Source: Paraburkholderia phenazinium (GTDB lineage Bacteria > Pseudomonadota > Gammaproteobacteria > Burkholderiales > Burkholderiaceae). Taken from it: a stretch of DNA of 64,000 bases. The notes under the pieces are model-generated. The model ran no database searches. It had not been told where the DNA came from and worked only from the letters and a program-made list of their open reading frames with translations. The position numbers and the translations under genes are program-made. Below are positions 57,003-64,000 of the stretch, in pieces (the first letter of the stretch is position 1; each line of letters starts with the position of its first letter). The stretch is from positions 186,001 through 250,000 of the forward strand of contig NZ_FSRU01000002.1 of assembly GCF_900142845.1 (NCBI RefSeq). Reading direction: 5' to 3'.

Positions 57003-58691
57003 ATGAACAACCCCAAGCACATCGACCCGCGTCTCGACCCCACCCGCAGCATCCGCGCCCCGCGCGGTGCGGACAAGACCTGCAAGAGCTGGCTCACGGA
57101 AGCCGCCTACCGGATGATCCAGAACAATCTGGACGCCGAAGTCGCCGAGCATCCGCATGCGCTCGTGGTGTACGGCGGCATTGGCCGCGCGGCGCGTAAC
57201 TGGGATTGCTACGATCAGATTCTCGCCACGCTGAAGGACCTCAACGACGACGAAACGCTGCTGATTCAATCGGGCAAGCCGGTCGGCGTGTTCAGGACGC
57301 ATGCCGACGCGCCGCGCGTGCTGCTGGCGAATTCGAACCTCGTGCCGCACTGGGCGACGTGGGAACACTTCCACGAACTCGACCGCAAGGGCCTGATGAT
57401 GTACGGCCAGATGACGGCGGGCAGTTGGATCTACATCGGCAGCCAGGGGATCGTTCAGGGCACCTACGAGACTTTCTTCTCGGTGGCGAACCAGCATTTC
57501 AACGGCGATCCGAAGGGCCGCTGGATCCTGACCGGCGGTCTCGGCGGCATGGGCGGCGCGCAGCCGCTCGCGGCGACCATGGCCGGCTTCTCGATGATCG
57601 CGGTGGAATGCGACGAGACGCGCATCGACTTCCGTCTGAAGACCCGTTACGTGGACCGCAAGGCGAAGACGCTTGACGAAGCCTTGGCGATCGTCGAAGA
57701 GGCGAAGCAAACCGGCAAGCCGGTTTCGGTCGGCTTGCTCGGCAATGCGGCGGACGTGTTCGCCGAATGCGTCACACGCGGCATCACGCCGGACTGCGTG
57801 ACGGACCAGACCAGCGCGCACGATCCGATCAACGGCTACCTGCCGCAAGGCTGGAGCGTGGAAGACTGGCGCGAGCGTCAGAAGACGGCGCCGGACAGCA
57901 TCGTCAAGCCCGCCAAGCAATCGATGGCCGAGCAGGTCAAGGCGATGCTGACGCTGCAGGAACGCGGCGCCGCCACGCTCGACTACGGCAACAACATCCG
58001 CCAGATGGCGCTGGAAATGGGCGTCGACAACGCCTTCGATTTCCCGGGCTTCGTGCCGGCGTATATCCGCCCGCTGTTCTGCGAGGGCAAGGGCCCGTTC
58101 CGCTGGGTCGCGCTGTCGGGCGATCCTGAGGACATCTACAAGACCGATGCCAAGGTCAAGGAACTGATTCCCGACGACGCGCATCTGCACAACTGGCTCG
58201 ACATGGCGCGCGAACGCATTGCGTTCCAGGGTCTGCCGGCGCGAATCTGCTGGGTCGGCGTGAAGGATCGTTATCGCCTCGGGCAAGCGTTCAACGAGAT
58301 GGTGAAAAACGGCGAGTTGAAGGCGCCGGTCGTGATCGGGCGCGACCATCTGGATACCGGTTCGGTGGCGAGCCCGAACCGCGAAACCGAATCGATGAAG
58401 GACGGCTCGGATGCCGTCAGCGACTGGCCGCTGCTCAACGCGTTGCTGAATACGGCAGGTGGCGCGACGTGGGTGTCGCTGCATCACGGTGGTGGCGTGG
58501 GCATGGGTTTTAGCCAGCACTCGGGCGTGGTGATCGTGGCCGACGGCACGGATGAAGCGGCCAGGCGCCTCGGCCGCGTGCTGTTCAACGATCCGGCCAC
58601 GGGCGTGATGCGTCATGCGGATGCCGGCTACGAACTCGCGCAGGAGACGGCGCGCGAGGTGGGATTGAACCTGCCGATGCTGGGCCGTTGA
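57003..58691 (+). CDS. hutU: Urocanate hydratase
   Basis: Converts urocanate to 4-imidazolone-5-propionate using tightly bound NAD+ as electrophile. The 562-residue protein has the nucleotide-binding segment [11 protein letters not shown] and the conserved [15 protein letters not shown] loop with its catalytic cysteine region. Length is normal for the family. It precedes hutD with overlapping stop and start. Confidence 0.97.
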   Translation: MNNPKHIDPRLDPTRSIRAPRGADKTCKSWLTEAAYRMIQNNLDAEVAEHPHALVVYGGIGRAARNWDCYDQILATLKDLNDDETLLIQSGKPVGVFRTHADAPRVLLANSNLVPHWATWEHFHELDRKGLMMYGQMTAGSWIYIGSQGIVQGTYETFFSVANQHFNGDPKGRWILTGGLGGMGGAQPLAATMAGFSMIAVECDETRIDFRLKTRYVDRKAKTLDEALAIVEEAKQTGKPVSVGLLGNAADVFAECVTRGITPDCVTDQTSAHDPINGYLPQGWSVEDWRERQKTAPDSIVKPAKQSMAEQVKAMLTLQERGAATLDYGNNIRQMALEMGVDNAFDFPGFVPAYIRPLFCEGKGPFRWVALSGDPEDIYKTDAKVKELIPDDAHLHNWLDMARERIAFQGLPARICWVGVKDRYRLGQAFNEMVKNGELKAPVVIGRDHLDTGSVASPNRETESMKDGSDAVSDWPLLNALLNTAGGATWVSLHHGGGVGMGFSQHSGVVIVADGTDEAARRLGRVLFNDPATGVMRHADAGYELAQETAREVGLNLPMLGR

Positions 58692-59308
58692 TCGTGACGC
58701 GCCGTGTTGCTGCGACGCTGCTGCGTGGCGTGGATCTCGTGGCCACGCCGTGGAAAAACGGCGGCGGGGTCACGCGTGAGGTGGCCGCGTTTCCCGCAGG
58801 TGCGGGGCTCGACGCGTTCGTCTGGCGCGTGAGCATCGCGGACGTCGCGCAGGCCGGGCCGTTCTCGCGTTTTGACGGCATCGACCGCACGCTGGTGTTG
58901 TTGTCGGGCGCGGGTATGCTGCTCGATGAAGCGCAAGGGCCGACCCATGCGCTGACGCAAGCGCTCGACATCGCCCGTTTTGCCGGCGAGGCCGCGATCG
59001 ACGCGCGTCTCGTCGACGGGGCCACGCGCGATTTCAACCTGATGGTGCGGCGTGGCGCGGCAGCCGGCGAGGTCGAGGTATGGCGAGGCGAGGGTGAGCA
59101 TCGCGCGAGCGCCGCATCGACGCGCCATCTGTTCGCCGATGTCGTGCTGCTGTTTTGCGCGGCCGGCTCGCTCGAAGTAACGCTGGGCGACGCCGCTCCG
59201 CTGACGCTGGTGACGGACGACACGCTGCAGATCGACGCACCCGAGGCCCTCGCGTGCAAACTGAGCGGCGAGGGTGCGTTGCTCGCGATCCGCCTGCATT
59301 ACGCGTGA
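58688..59308 (+). CDS. hutD: HutD-family cupin protein
   Basis: A 206-residue protein of the HutD/Ves family, a double-cupin fold found in many hut operons; it is thought to limit or tune hut activity, with no defined reaction. The motif [15 protein letters not shown] near the N-terminus is diagnostic. The frame can start with TTG at 58688, overlapping the hutU stop, or GTG at 58694; neither has a strong ribosome-binding site. Confidence 0.88.
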   Translation: MIVTRRVAATLLRGVDLVATPWKNGGGVTREVAAFPAGAGLDAFVWRVSIADVAQAGPFSRFDGIDRTLVLLSGAGMLLDEAQGPTHALTQALDIARFAGEAAIDARLVDGATRDFNLMVRRGAAAGEVEVWRGEGEHRASAASTRHLFADVVLLFCAAGSLEVTLGDAAPLTLVTDDTLQIDAPEALACKLSGEGALLAIRLHYA

Positions 59309-59384
59309 ACACCCATACGGCGAGTCCGGTCCCGCATCGGACCTCGCATTCACGGAACCGCAACTAGCTGCAAACGAGCACGCG

Positions 59385-60632
59385 ATGAAGCAAACCGTCT
59401 GGCATCACCTGAAGCTTTGCCCGCAGGGCGATCCTCATCACACGTTGGCCGACGCGGCCATCGCCGTGCACGACGGCCGGATTGCCTGGCTCGGCGCAGC
59501 GAGCGATTTGCCGGCTGACTACGCCGCGTGGCCGCGCGAAGACCTCGGTGGCGCGTGGGTGACGCCGGGCCTTGTCGATTGCCATACCCATCTGGTGTAC
59601 GGCGGCCAGCGCGCCGACGAGTTCGCCCAGCGGCTCGCGGGCGTGAGCTACGAAGAGATCGCGCGGCAGGGCGGCGGGATTGTTTCGACGGTGCGCGCGA
59701 CCCGCGCCGCCGATGAAGCCAGCCTGTTCCGTGTGTCCGCCGCGCGGCTCGAACCGCTGCTCGCCGAAGGCGTGACCGCTGTCGAAATCAAATCCGGCTA
59801 TGGCCTCGACCTGGCGAGCGAGCGCAAGATGCTGCGTGTCGCGCGCCGTCTCGGCGAGCAGTATCCGGTGTCGGTCTACACGACCTTTCTCGGCGCGCAT
59901 GCGTTGCCGCCGGAGTTCGCCGGGCGAGCCGACGACTACATCGCCGAAGTCTGCGAGCGCATGCTGCCTGCGCTGGCCGACGAGGGTCTCGTCGATGCGG
60001 TCGATGTGTTCTGCGAGCGCATCGGCTTTTCGCTCGCGCAAAGCGAGCGTGTCTTCGCCGCGGCCGAGCGCTACAAGCTGCCGGTGAAGATGCATGCCGA
60101 GCAGTTGTCCAATAGCGGCGGAACGGCGCTCGCGGCGCGTCATCGCGCGTTGTCTGCGGATCATCTGGAGTTTCTCGACGAAGCAGGCGTGGCCGCGATG
60201 AAAGCGAGCGGCACGGTCGCCGTGCTGCTGCCCGGCGCGTACTACTTCATCCGCGAGACGCAGTTGCCGCCGCTCGATCTGCTACGCCGCTACGAAGTGC
60301 CCATCGCGATCTCCACCGACAGCAACCCCGGCACGTCGCCCACCACCTCGCTGCTGCTGATGATGAACATGGCGACCACGCTGTTTCGCATGACCGTGCC
60401 CGAAGTGCTGCAAGGCGCGACGCAACACGCGGCGCGCGCGCTTGGAGCCGCGGATCGGCACGGCGCGCTGGCGGTCGGACGCGCGGCGGATTTCGCCGTG
60501 TGGTCCGTCGATACGCTCGCTGAGCTGGCGTACTGGATCGGGCGTCCGCTGTGCGCGCGTGTGGTGCGGGCCGGCGAGACGGTCTATACGCGGCCCGCGA
60601 CGGCGGCCGTGACGGCGCCTGTTACGCGCTGA
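59385..60632 (+). CDS. hutI: Imidazolonepropionase
   Basis: Hydrolyses imidazolonepropionate to N-formimidoyl-L-glutamate. The 415-residue amidohydrolase-superfamily protein has the metal-binding [11 protein letters not shown], a second His in KMHAEQLSN and the [10 protein letters not shown] motif with its metal-binding Asp. Start at MKQTVWHHL. It follows hutD by 76 bases. Confidence 0.96.
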   Translation: MKQTVWHHLKLCPQGDPHHTLADAAIAVHDGRIAWLGAASDLPADYAAWPREDLGGAWVTPGLVDCHTHLVYGGQRADEFAQRLAGVSYEEIARQGGGIVSTVRATRAADEASLFRVSAARLEPLLAEGVTAVEIKSGYGLDLASERKMLRVARRLGEQYPVSVYTTFLGAHALPPEFAGRADDYIAEVCERMLPALADEGLVDAVDVFCERIGFSLAQSERVFAAAERYKLPVKMHAEQLSNSGGTALAARHRALSADHLEFLDEAGVAAMKASGTVAVLLPGAYYFIRETQLPPLDLLRRYEVPIAISTDSNPGTSPTTSLLLMMNMATTLFRMTVPEVLQGATQHAARALGAADRHGALAVGRAADFAVWSVDTLAELAYWIGRPLCARVVRAGETVYTRPATAAVTAPVTR

Positions 60633-60698
60633 ATGCGGTGTCAACGCCGGCGCTAACCGCCGTGCCAAACCCAAGTCGAACCCCCTCAAGGTCTGAAG

Positions 60699-62141
60699 AT
60701 GACTGATTCGAATCGAGCGCCGGCACCTACATCGACCGAGGCGTCGACTCAAGCAACCCGTCACGCGCTGTTCGCCGACCACGCGTATCTGCCGGACGGC
60801 TGGCGTCGCAACGTGCTGCTCGAGTGGGACGCGGGCGGCACGCTCACCCACGTTACGCCGGATACGGGCGCGCCGCCCGTCGGCGTCGCTCGCGCTGCCG
60901 GTCCCGTCTTGCCCGGCATGCCGAACCTGCATTCGCATGCGTTCCAGCGTGCGATGGCGGGTCTCACGGAATACCGTGCAAACGCCACCGACAACTTCTG
61001 GAGCTGGCGCGACCTGATGTACCGCTTCGCCGCGAAGATCTCGCCGCAAGGACTGGCCGCTGTCGCGCAGTGGCTGTACATCGAGATGCTGAAGGCGGGC
61101 TATACCTCGGTGTGCGAGTTCCATTACGTGCATCACACGCCGGAGGGCAGCCGTTACGTCAACGCGGCCGAACTCGCCGAGCGGGTGGTGGATGCGGCGC
61201 AGACGAGCGGCATCGGCATGACGATGCTGCCGGTGCTCTACCAGTACAGCGGCTTCGGCGCGCGCGCCCCGCGGGCCGATCAGCAGCGTTTCATCAATAC
61301 GCCCGAGAGCCTGCTCGATCTGCTGGCCAAGCTGCGTGCGGCGCGCCCCGAAAGCGCGGCGCTGCGCTACGGCGTGGCGCCGCATTCGTTGCGGGCGGTC
61401 TCGGAGCAATCGCTGCGCAGTCTGCTCGACGGTCTCGACACGGACCTGCCGGGTGCGCCGGTGCATATCCATATCGCCGAGCAGACCGCGGAAGTCGACG
61501 CCTGTCTCGAGACCGAAGGCGCGCGTCCGGTGCAATGGCTGCTCGAACGTTTCCATGTCGATTCCCGTTGGTGTCTCGTGCATGCGACCCACGTCGATGC
61601 GAACGAAACGCGCGCGCTGGCCACAAGCGGCGCGGTGGCGGGGCTGTGCCTGACGACCGAAGCCAATCTCGGCGACGGCATTTTCCCGGCGCACGCGTAT
61701 CTGGAAGAGAAGGGGCGCTTCGGCATCGGTTCGGATAGCCATATCGGCGTGGACTGGCGTGCGGAACTGCGGCTGCTGGAATACGGCCAGCGCTTGTCGC
61801 GCCGGCAGCGCAACGTGCTGGCCTCGGCCGAGGCGCCGTTTGTCGCCGATCGCCTCTTTGCCGCCGCGCTCGACGGCGGTGCGCATGCCACGGGTCGCGC
61901 CGTCAACGGTTTGCGGGCAGGGCAGCGCGCCGATTTTCTCGCGCTGGACGGCGATCATGCCAGCATCGCCGAGCATGCCCCGGACGCCTGGCTTTCCGGC
62001 GTTGTATTCTGCGAGCATGGCGAGACGCCGATTCGCGACGTGTATGCCGGCGGCGAGAAGGTCGTCGAGAATCGCCGGCATCGCGACGAAGAGCGCGCGT
62101 ACGCGCAGTACCGGGTTGCGCTCGCCGAGCTGCTCAAGTGA
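60699..62141 (+). CDS. hutF: Formimidoylglutamate deiminase
   Basis: Converts N-formimidoyl-L-glutamate to N-formylglutamate and ammonia. The 480-residue amidohydrolase has MPNLHSHAFQRAMAG, HIHIAEQTAEVDAC, VHATHVD and GSDSHIGVDW, the four metal and catalytic motifs. Presence of hutF with hutG rather than a formiminoglutamase shows the five-step histidine route, which releases formate. Confidence 0.96.
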   Translation: MTDSNRAPAPTSTEASTQATRHALFADHAYLPDGWRRNVLLEWDAGGTLTHVTPDTGAPPVGVARAAGPVLPGMPNLHSHAFQRAMAGLTEYRANATDNFWSWRDLMYRFAAKISPQGLAAVAQWLYIEMLKAGYTSVCEFHYVHHTPEGSRYVNAAELAERVVDAAQTSGIGMTMLPVLYQYSGFGARAPRADQQRFINTPESLLDLLAKLRAARPESAALRYGVAPHSLRAVSEQSLRSLLDGLDTDLPGAPVHIHIAEQTAEVDACLETEGARPVQWLLERFHVDSRWCLVHATHVDANETRALATSGAVAGLCLTTEANLGDGIFPAHAYLEEKGRFGIGSDSHIGVDWRAELRLLEYGQRLSRRQRNVLASAEAPFVADRLFAAALDGGAHATGRAVNGLRAGQRADFLALDGDHASIAEHAPDAWLSGVVFCEHGETPIRDVYAGGEKVVENRRHRDEERAYAQYRVALAELLK

Positions 62142-62233
62142 TCCATCAAGCGATGCATCAGGCGAAATACGCCAACGCGCGACTCGGGTAAGCTGTTGCA
62201 ACCTTGCCCCGATTTCATTGATTCTGGACTGAC

Positions 62234-63046
62234 ATGACTGCTTCGAACACCCCACCGGTTTTTTCGCTGCACGAGGGAAGCCTGCCGCTGCTGATTTCGA
62301 TTCCCCACGTGGGCACCAATATTCCCGCGGACATCGCCGCTACGATGACGCCCGCCGCCGCGCGCACCGAAGATTGCGACTGGCATCTCGACCGCCTGTA
62401 CGGCTTTGCACGCGAGCTGGGCGCGTCGATGCTGATGCCAAACAATGCGCGCTATGTGATCGATCTGAACCGCCCGCCCGACGGCGCGAATCTCTACCCG
62501 GGCCAGGACACGACGGGCCTCTTGCCCGTCGACACGTTCGACAAGGAGCCGCTGTATCTCGACGGCCACTTGCCCGACGACACCGAAGTAGCGCGCCGCC
62601 GCGAACGCTACTGGAAGCCGTATCACGAGGCGCTCGTGGCGCACCTGGCGGCGCTGAAGGCGAAACACGGCAAGGTGCTGCTGTGGGAGGCGCATTCGAT
62701 CCGCTCGCATGTGCCGCGTTTCTTCGAAGGACGGCTGACGGATTTCAACTTCGGCACGTCGAACGGCGCGAGTGCTGCGCCGGGCCTGGCCGAGGCGCTG
62801 GCTGCGGTGGTCGAACAGCACGGTCGCTATTCGACAATCGCCAATGGCCGCTTCAAGGGCGGCTACATCACGCGTCAGTACGGCCAGCCGGCCGAGGGCG
62901 TACACGCGGTGCAGCTCGAATTGACGCAGATTACGTATATGGAAGAGCAGATGCCGTATGCGTACGACGAAAAGCTCGCGGCACAGGTCGAACCGTTACT
63001 GAAGACGCTGGTGCGGACAGCACTGGATCACGTCGCCGCGGCTTGA
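62234..63046 (+). CDS. hutG: N-formylglutamate deformylase
   Basis: Final enzyme of the five-step route, giving glutamate and formate from N-formylglutamate. The 270-residue protein shows the FGase signatures ISIPHVGTNIP, DLNRPPDG and LWEAHSIRSHVPRFFEG with metal-binding His and Glu. It ends the operon and is followed by a strong hairpin. Confidence 0.95.
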   Translation: MTASNTPPVFSLHEGSLPLLISIPHVGTNIPADIAATMTPAAARTEDCDWHLDRLYGFARELGASMLMPNNARYVIDLNRPPDGANLYPGQDTTGLLPVDTFDKEPLYLDGHLPDDTEVARRRERYWKPYHEALVAHLAALKAKHGKVLLWEAHSIRSHVPRFFEGRLTDFNFGTSNGASAAPGLAEALAAVVEQHGRYSTIANGRFKGGYITRQYGQPAEGVHAVQLELTQITYMEEQMPYAYDEKLAAQVEPLLKTLVRTALDHVAAA

Positions 63047-63079
63047 GGGCGCGGCGCGGCGCGCGCCGTCGTTAGGGAC

Positions 63080-63100
63080 GCCCCCGCGCAAGGCGGGGGC
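63080..63100. terminator. Hairpin after hutG
   Basis: GCCCCCGC-GCAAG-GCGGGGGC, an 8-bp stem with five-base loop, lies between convergent hutG and the His-rich protein gene. A bidirectional terminator is likely although no T-run follows. Confidence 0.6.
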
Positions 63101-63112
63101 CGGCCATTGACA

Positions 63113-63253
63113 TCAATGGCAGCGTTTCTCCCAGTGCCCGTGTACGTGGACCTTATGGCACACCGGATGGTGATGGTCGTCGGCATGCGCCGGCACCATG
63201 ACGCAGAGGGTGGTCAGCGCTGCGGCGCAGGCAAGGATCGCTTTCTTCATCAT
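63113..63253 (-). CDS. Small secreted His-rich protein
   Basis: A 46-residue protein: signal peptide (MMKKAILACAAALTTLCVMV, cleavage near AHA) and a mature peptide of about 22 residues with six or more His and two Cys (ADDHHHPVCHKVHVHGH then WEKRCH). AAAGGGAAAAT lies upstream. Similar tiny HHHH-type proteins are common in Burkholderiaceae. The mature peptide could bind metal ions in the periplasm; not demonstrated. The frame could open further upstream, but that part does not look like protein. Confidence 0.65.
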   Translation of the reverse strand: MMKKAILACAAALTTLCVMVPAHADDHHHPVCHKVHVHGHWEKRCH

Positions 63254-63559
63254 ATTTTCCCTTTGTTGGGACGGGTTGGCAGAGCCTGCTGAGCAGCACG
63301 ATTCGTGCCGCATACGTCTGATCAATGCATGGGCCATGCGACCACGCCGCCAGGCCGGAACGCGGCCGCCCGCGGCGTGTCAATCCAGGGGGGCGTAACG
63401 GGCCCCTGTTTGCATCGCCGTTACGCCAGTTACGTTACGTCACACTCTCCGGGACATACCGGTTGCGTGCGGCATGGCGAAGCGACTACCCTTTGACGAA
63501 CACGACGCGCGTGGGCAGCGAGCCCGCGCGGACGTAACAGACTAATCGGGCGAGAAAAG
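63254..63559. promoter_or_regulatory. Spacer with GTTACG sites
   Basis: No gene is visible. It holds a 9-bp perfect inverted repeat GCGTAACGG/CCGTTACGC (63393-63401, 63418-63426), two further GTTACG copies at 63429-63434 and 63434-63439, and CGTAAC at 63533-63538. It separates divergent genes and probably contains operators for at least one of them. Confidence 0.5.
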
Positions 63560-64000
63560 ATGGAAGACCCAGCAATGGAAGATTCCGACGAGTCCCTGCT
63601 TCCCATCTGGCGGGCAAATCTGGTGGTGCTGACCCAGGAGGTCGGCGCGGCAACGCGTCTCGCGCGGATGATGACGTTCTCCGCAAGCTATCTGAAACTG
63701 ATGCTGTCGGGCCAGCGCGAATTCAACGAGGAGTTCGTGCGCGGGGTCGAAGCGGTCACCGGCTTGCCGGCCAGCTGGATGAACACGCCGCATCACGAGC
63801 AGGAGATTCCCGCCAACGCCCGCGAGGCGATCGACAACGAAACGCCGCTCGCGCGCTTTCGCGGCACGGCGCATCCGGCGCGCAAGAAATCGGTGTTGCG
63901 GCCGCCTGAGCCCATCTTCGGTCAGCCGGGGCCCGCGCGCCGCATCGAGGAGGAGACCTTCGACGTCGAGGCGCATCGGCGTCAGGCGCACTTTCGCAAG
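63560..64000 (+). CDS. Putative DNA-binding protein (3' partial)
   Basis: An open frame of 147 codons runs to the window edge. It begins MEDPAMEDSDESLLPIWRAN and has a helical segment LTQEVGAATRLARMMTFS then YLKLMLSG, which reads like a Cro/C1-type helix-turn-helix followed by a short helix. The later part is Pro/Arg/Glu-rich and likely flexible. The stop is outside the window. I do not recognise the family; codon use is ordinary for the region. Confidence 0.6.
   Translation, partial: MEDPAMEDSDESLLPIWRANLVVLTQEVGAATRLARMMTFSASYLKLMLSGQREFNEEFVRGVEAVTGLPASWMNTPHHEQEIPANAREAIDNETPLARFRGTAHPARKKSVLRPPEPIFGQPGPARRIEEETFDVEAHRRQAHFRK

Noticed and set aside
60282-62255. 657-codon open frame antisense to hutF and hutI
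   Set aside because: Arg/His/Gln-rich with no domain; a shadow of GC-rich codon use opposite well-supported hut genes.
63542-63991. 149-codon minus-strand frame at the window's right end
   Set aside because: Arg/His-rich shadow; the plus-strand frame has ordinary protein character and a plausible HTH.

Overview
The window is a GC-rich, gene-dense bacterial chromosome segment. The gene content points to a Burkholderiaceae member, most likely Paraburkholderia or Burkholderia: many LysR regulators with divergent partners, two DUF4148 proteins, an ArgP/ArgO pair, and a hut operon of the HutF/HutG type. The genus is an inference from protein character and base composition; there is no rRNA gene in the window to confirm it. 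I saw no tRNA, rRNA, CRISPR array, insertion sequence or prophage.

Layout. 1-570 is the 3' part of leuD, followed by a DctA-type symporter, a drug/metabolite exporter with a divergent LysR gene, a GNAT acetyltransferase, two small membrane proteins and an unrecognised exported protein. 7164-8564 is a membrane diguanylate cyclase. It is divergent, across an unusually AT-rich 0.86 kb spacer full of short repeats, from a complete Pel exopolysaccharide operon (pelABCDEFG, about 9.4-22.5 kb). An extra free-standing PelA-type glycoside hydrolase closes the operon (22502-23446). The hydrolase domain inside PelA itself looks dead, while the free-standing copy keeps the active-site motifs. PelD keeps a c-di-GMP-binding RxxD motif, so the cyclase next door is a plausible source of its signal.

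23.5-28.5 kb holds HMG-CoA lyase, a family III CoA-transferase, a LysR gene and the divergent argO/argP pair. 28684-31452 is a 922-residue protein of unknown function that looks like a secreted effector: a Ser/Thr/Pro-rich N-terminus, a large helical body, a short repeat-like module, two tandem helix-turn-helix units, then 23-residue repeats and a proline-rich tail. 31.7-37.1 kb has a SulP transporter with a beta-carbonic anhydrase, and a heavy-metal-type two-component system flanked by two DUF4148 genes. 37-49.5 kb is a run of accessory catabolic and transport genes: an M20 amidohydrolase with an MHS transporter and LysR, an MFS transporter coupled to a PRC-barrel lipoprotein, an NCS2 purine permease, a DUF899 protein, a divergent glycosyltransferase/polysaccharide polymerase pair, and a LuxR-type regulator. 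49.7-54.4 kb has a nitrilase-type hydrolase, an APC permease, and an epimerase/LysR divergent pair.

54.4-63.1 kb is a complete histidine-utilisation operon, hutH-hutC-hutU-hutD-hutI-hutF-hutG, encoding the five-step route through formimidoylglutamate deiminase and formylglutamate deformylase, with palindromic HutC-type operators upstream of hutH. The window ends with a small His-rich secreted protein and the 5' part of a putative DNA-binding protein.

The two items most worth following are the split of hydrolase function in the pel locus and the effector-like HTH/repeat protein.
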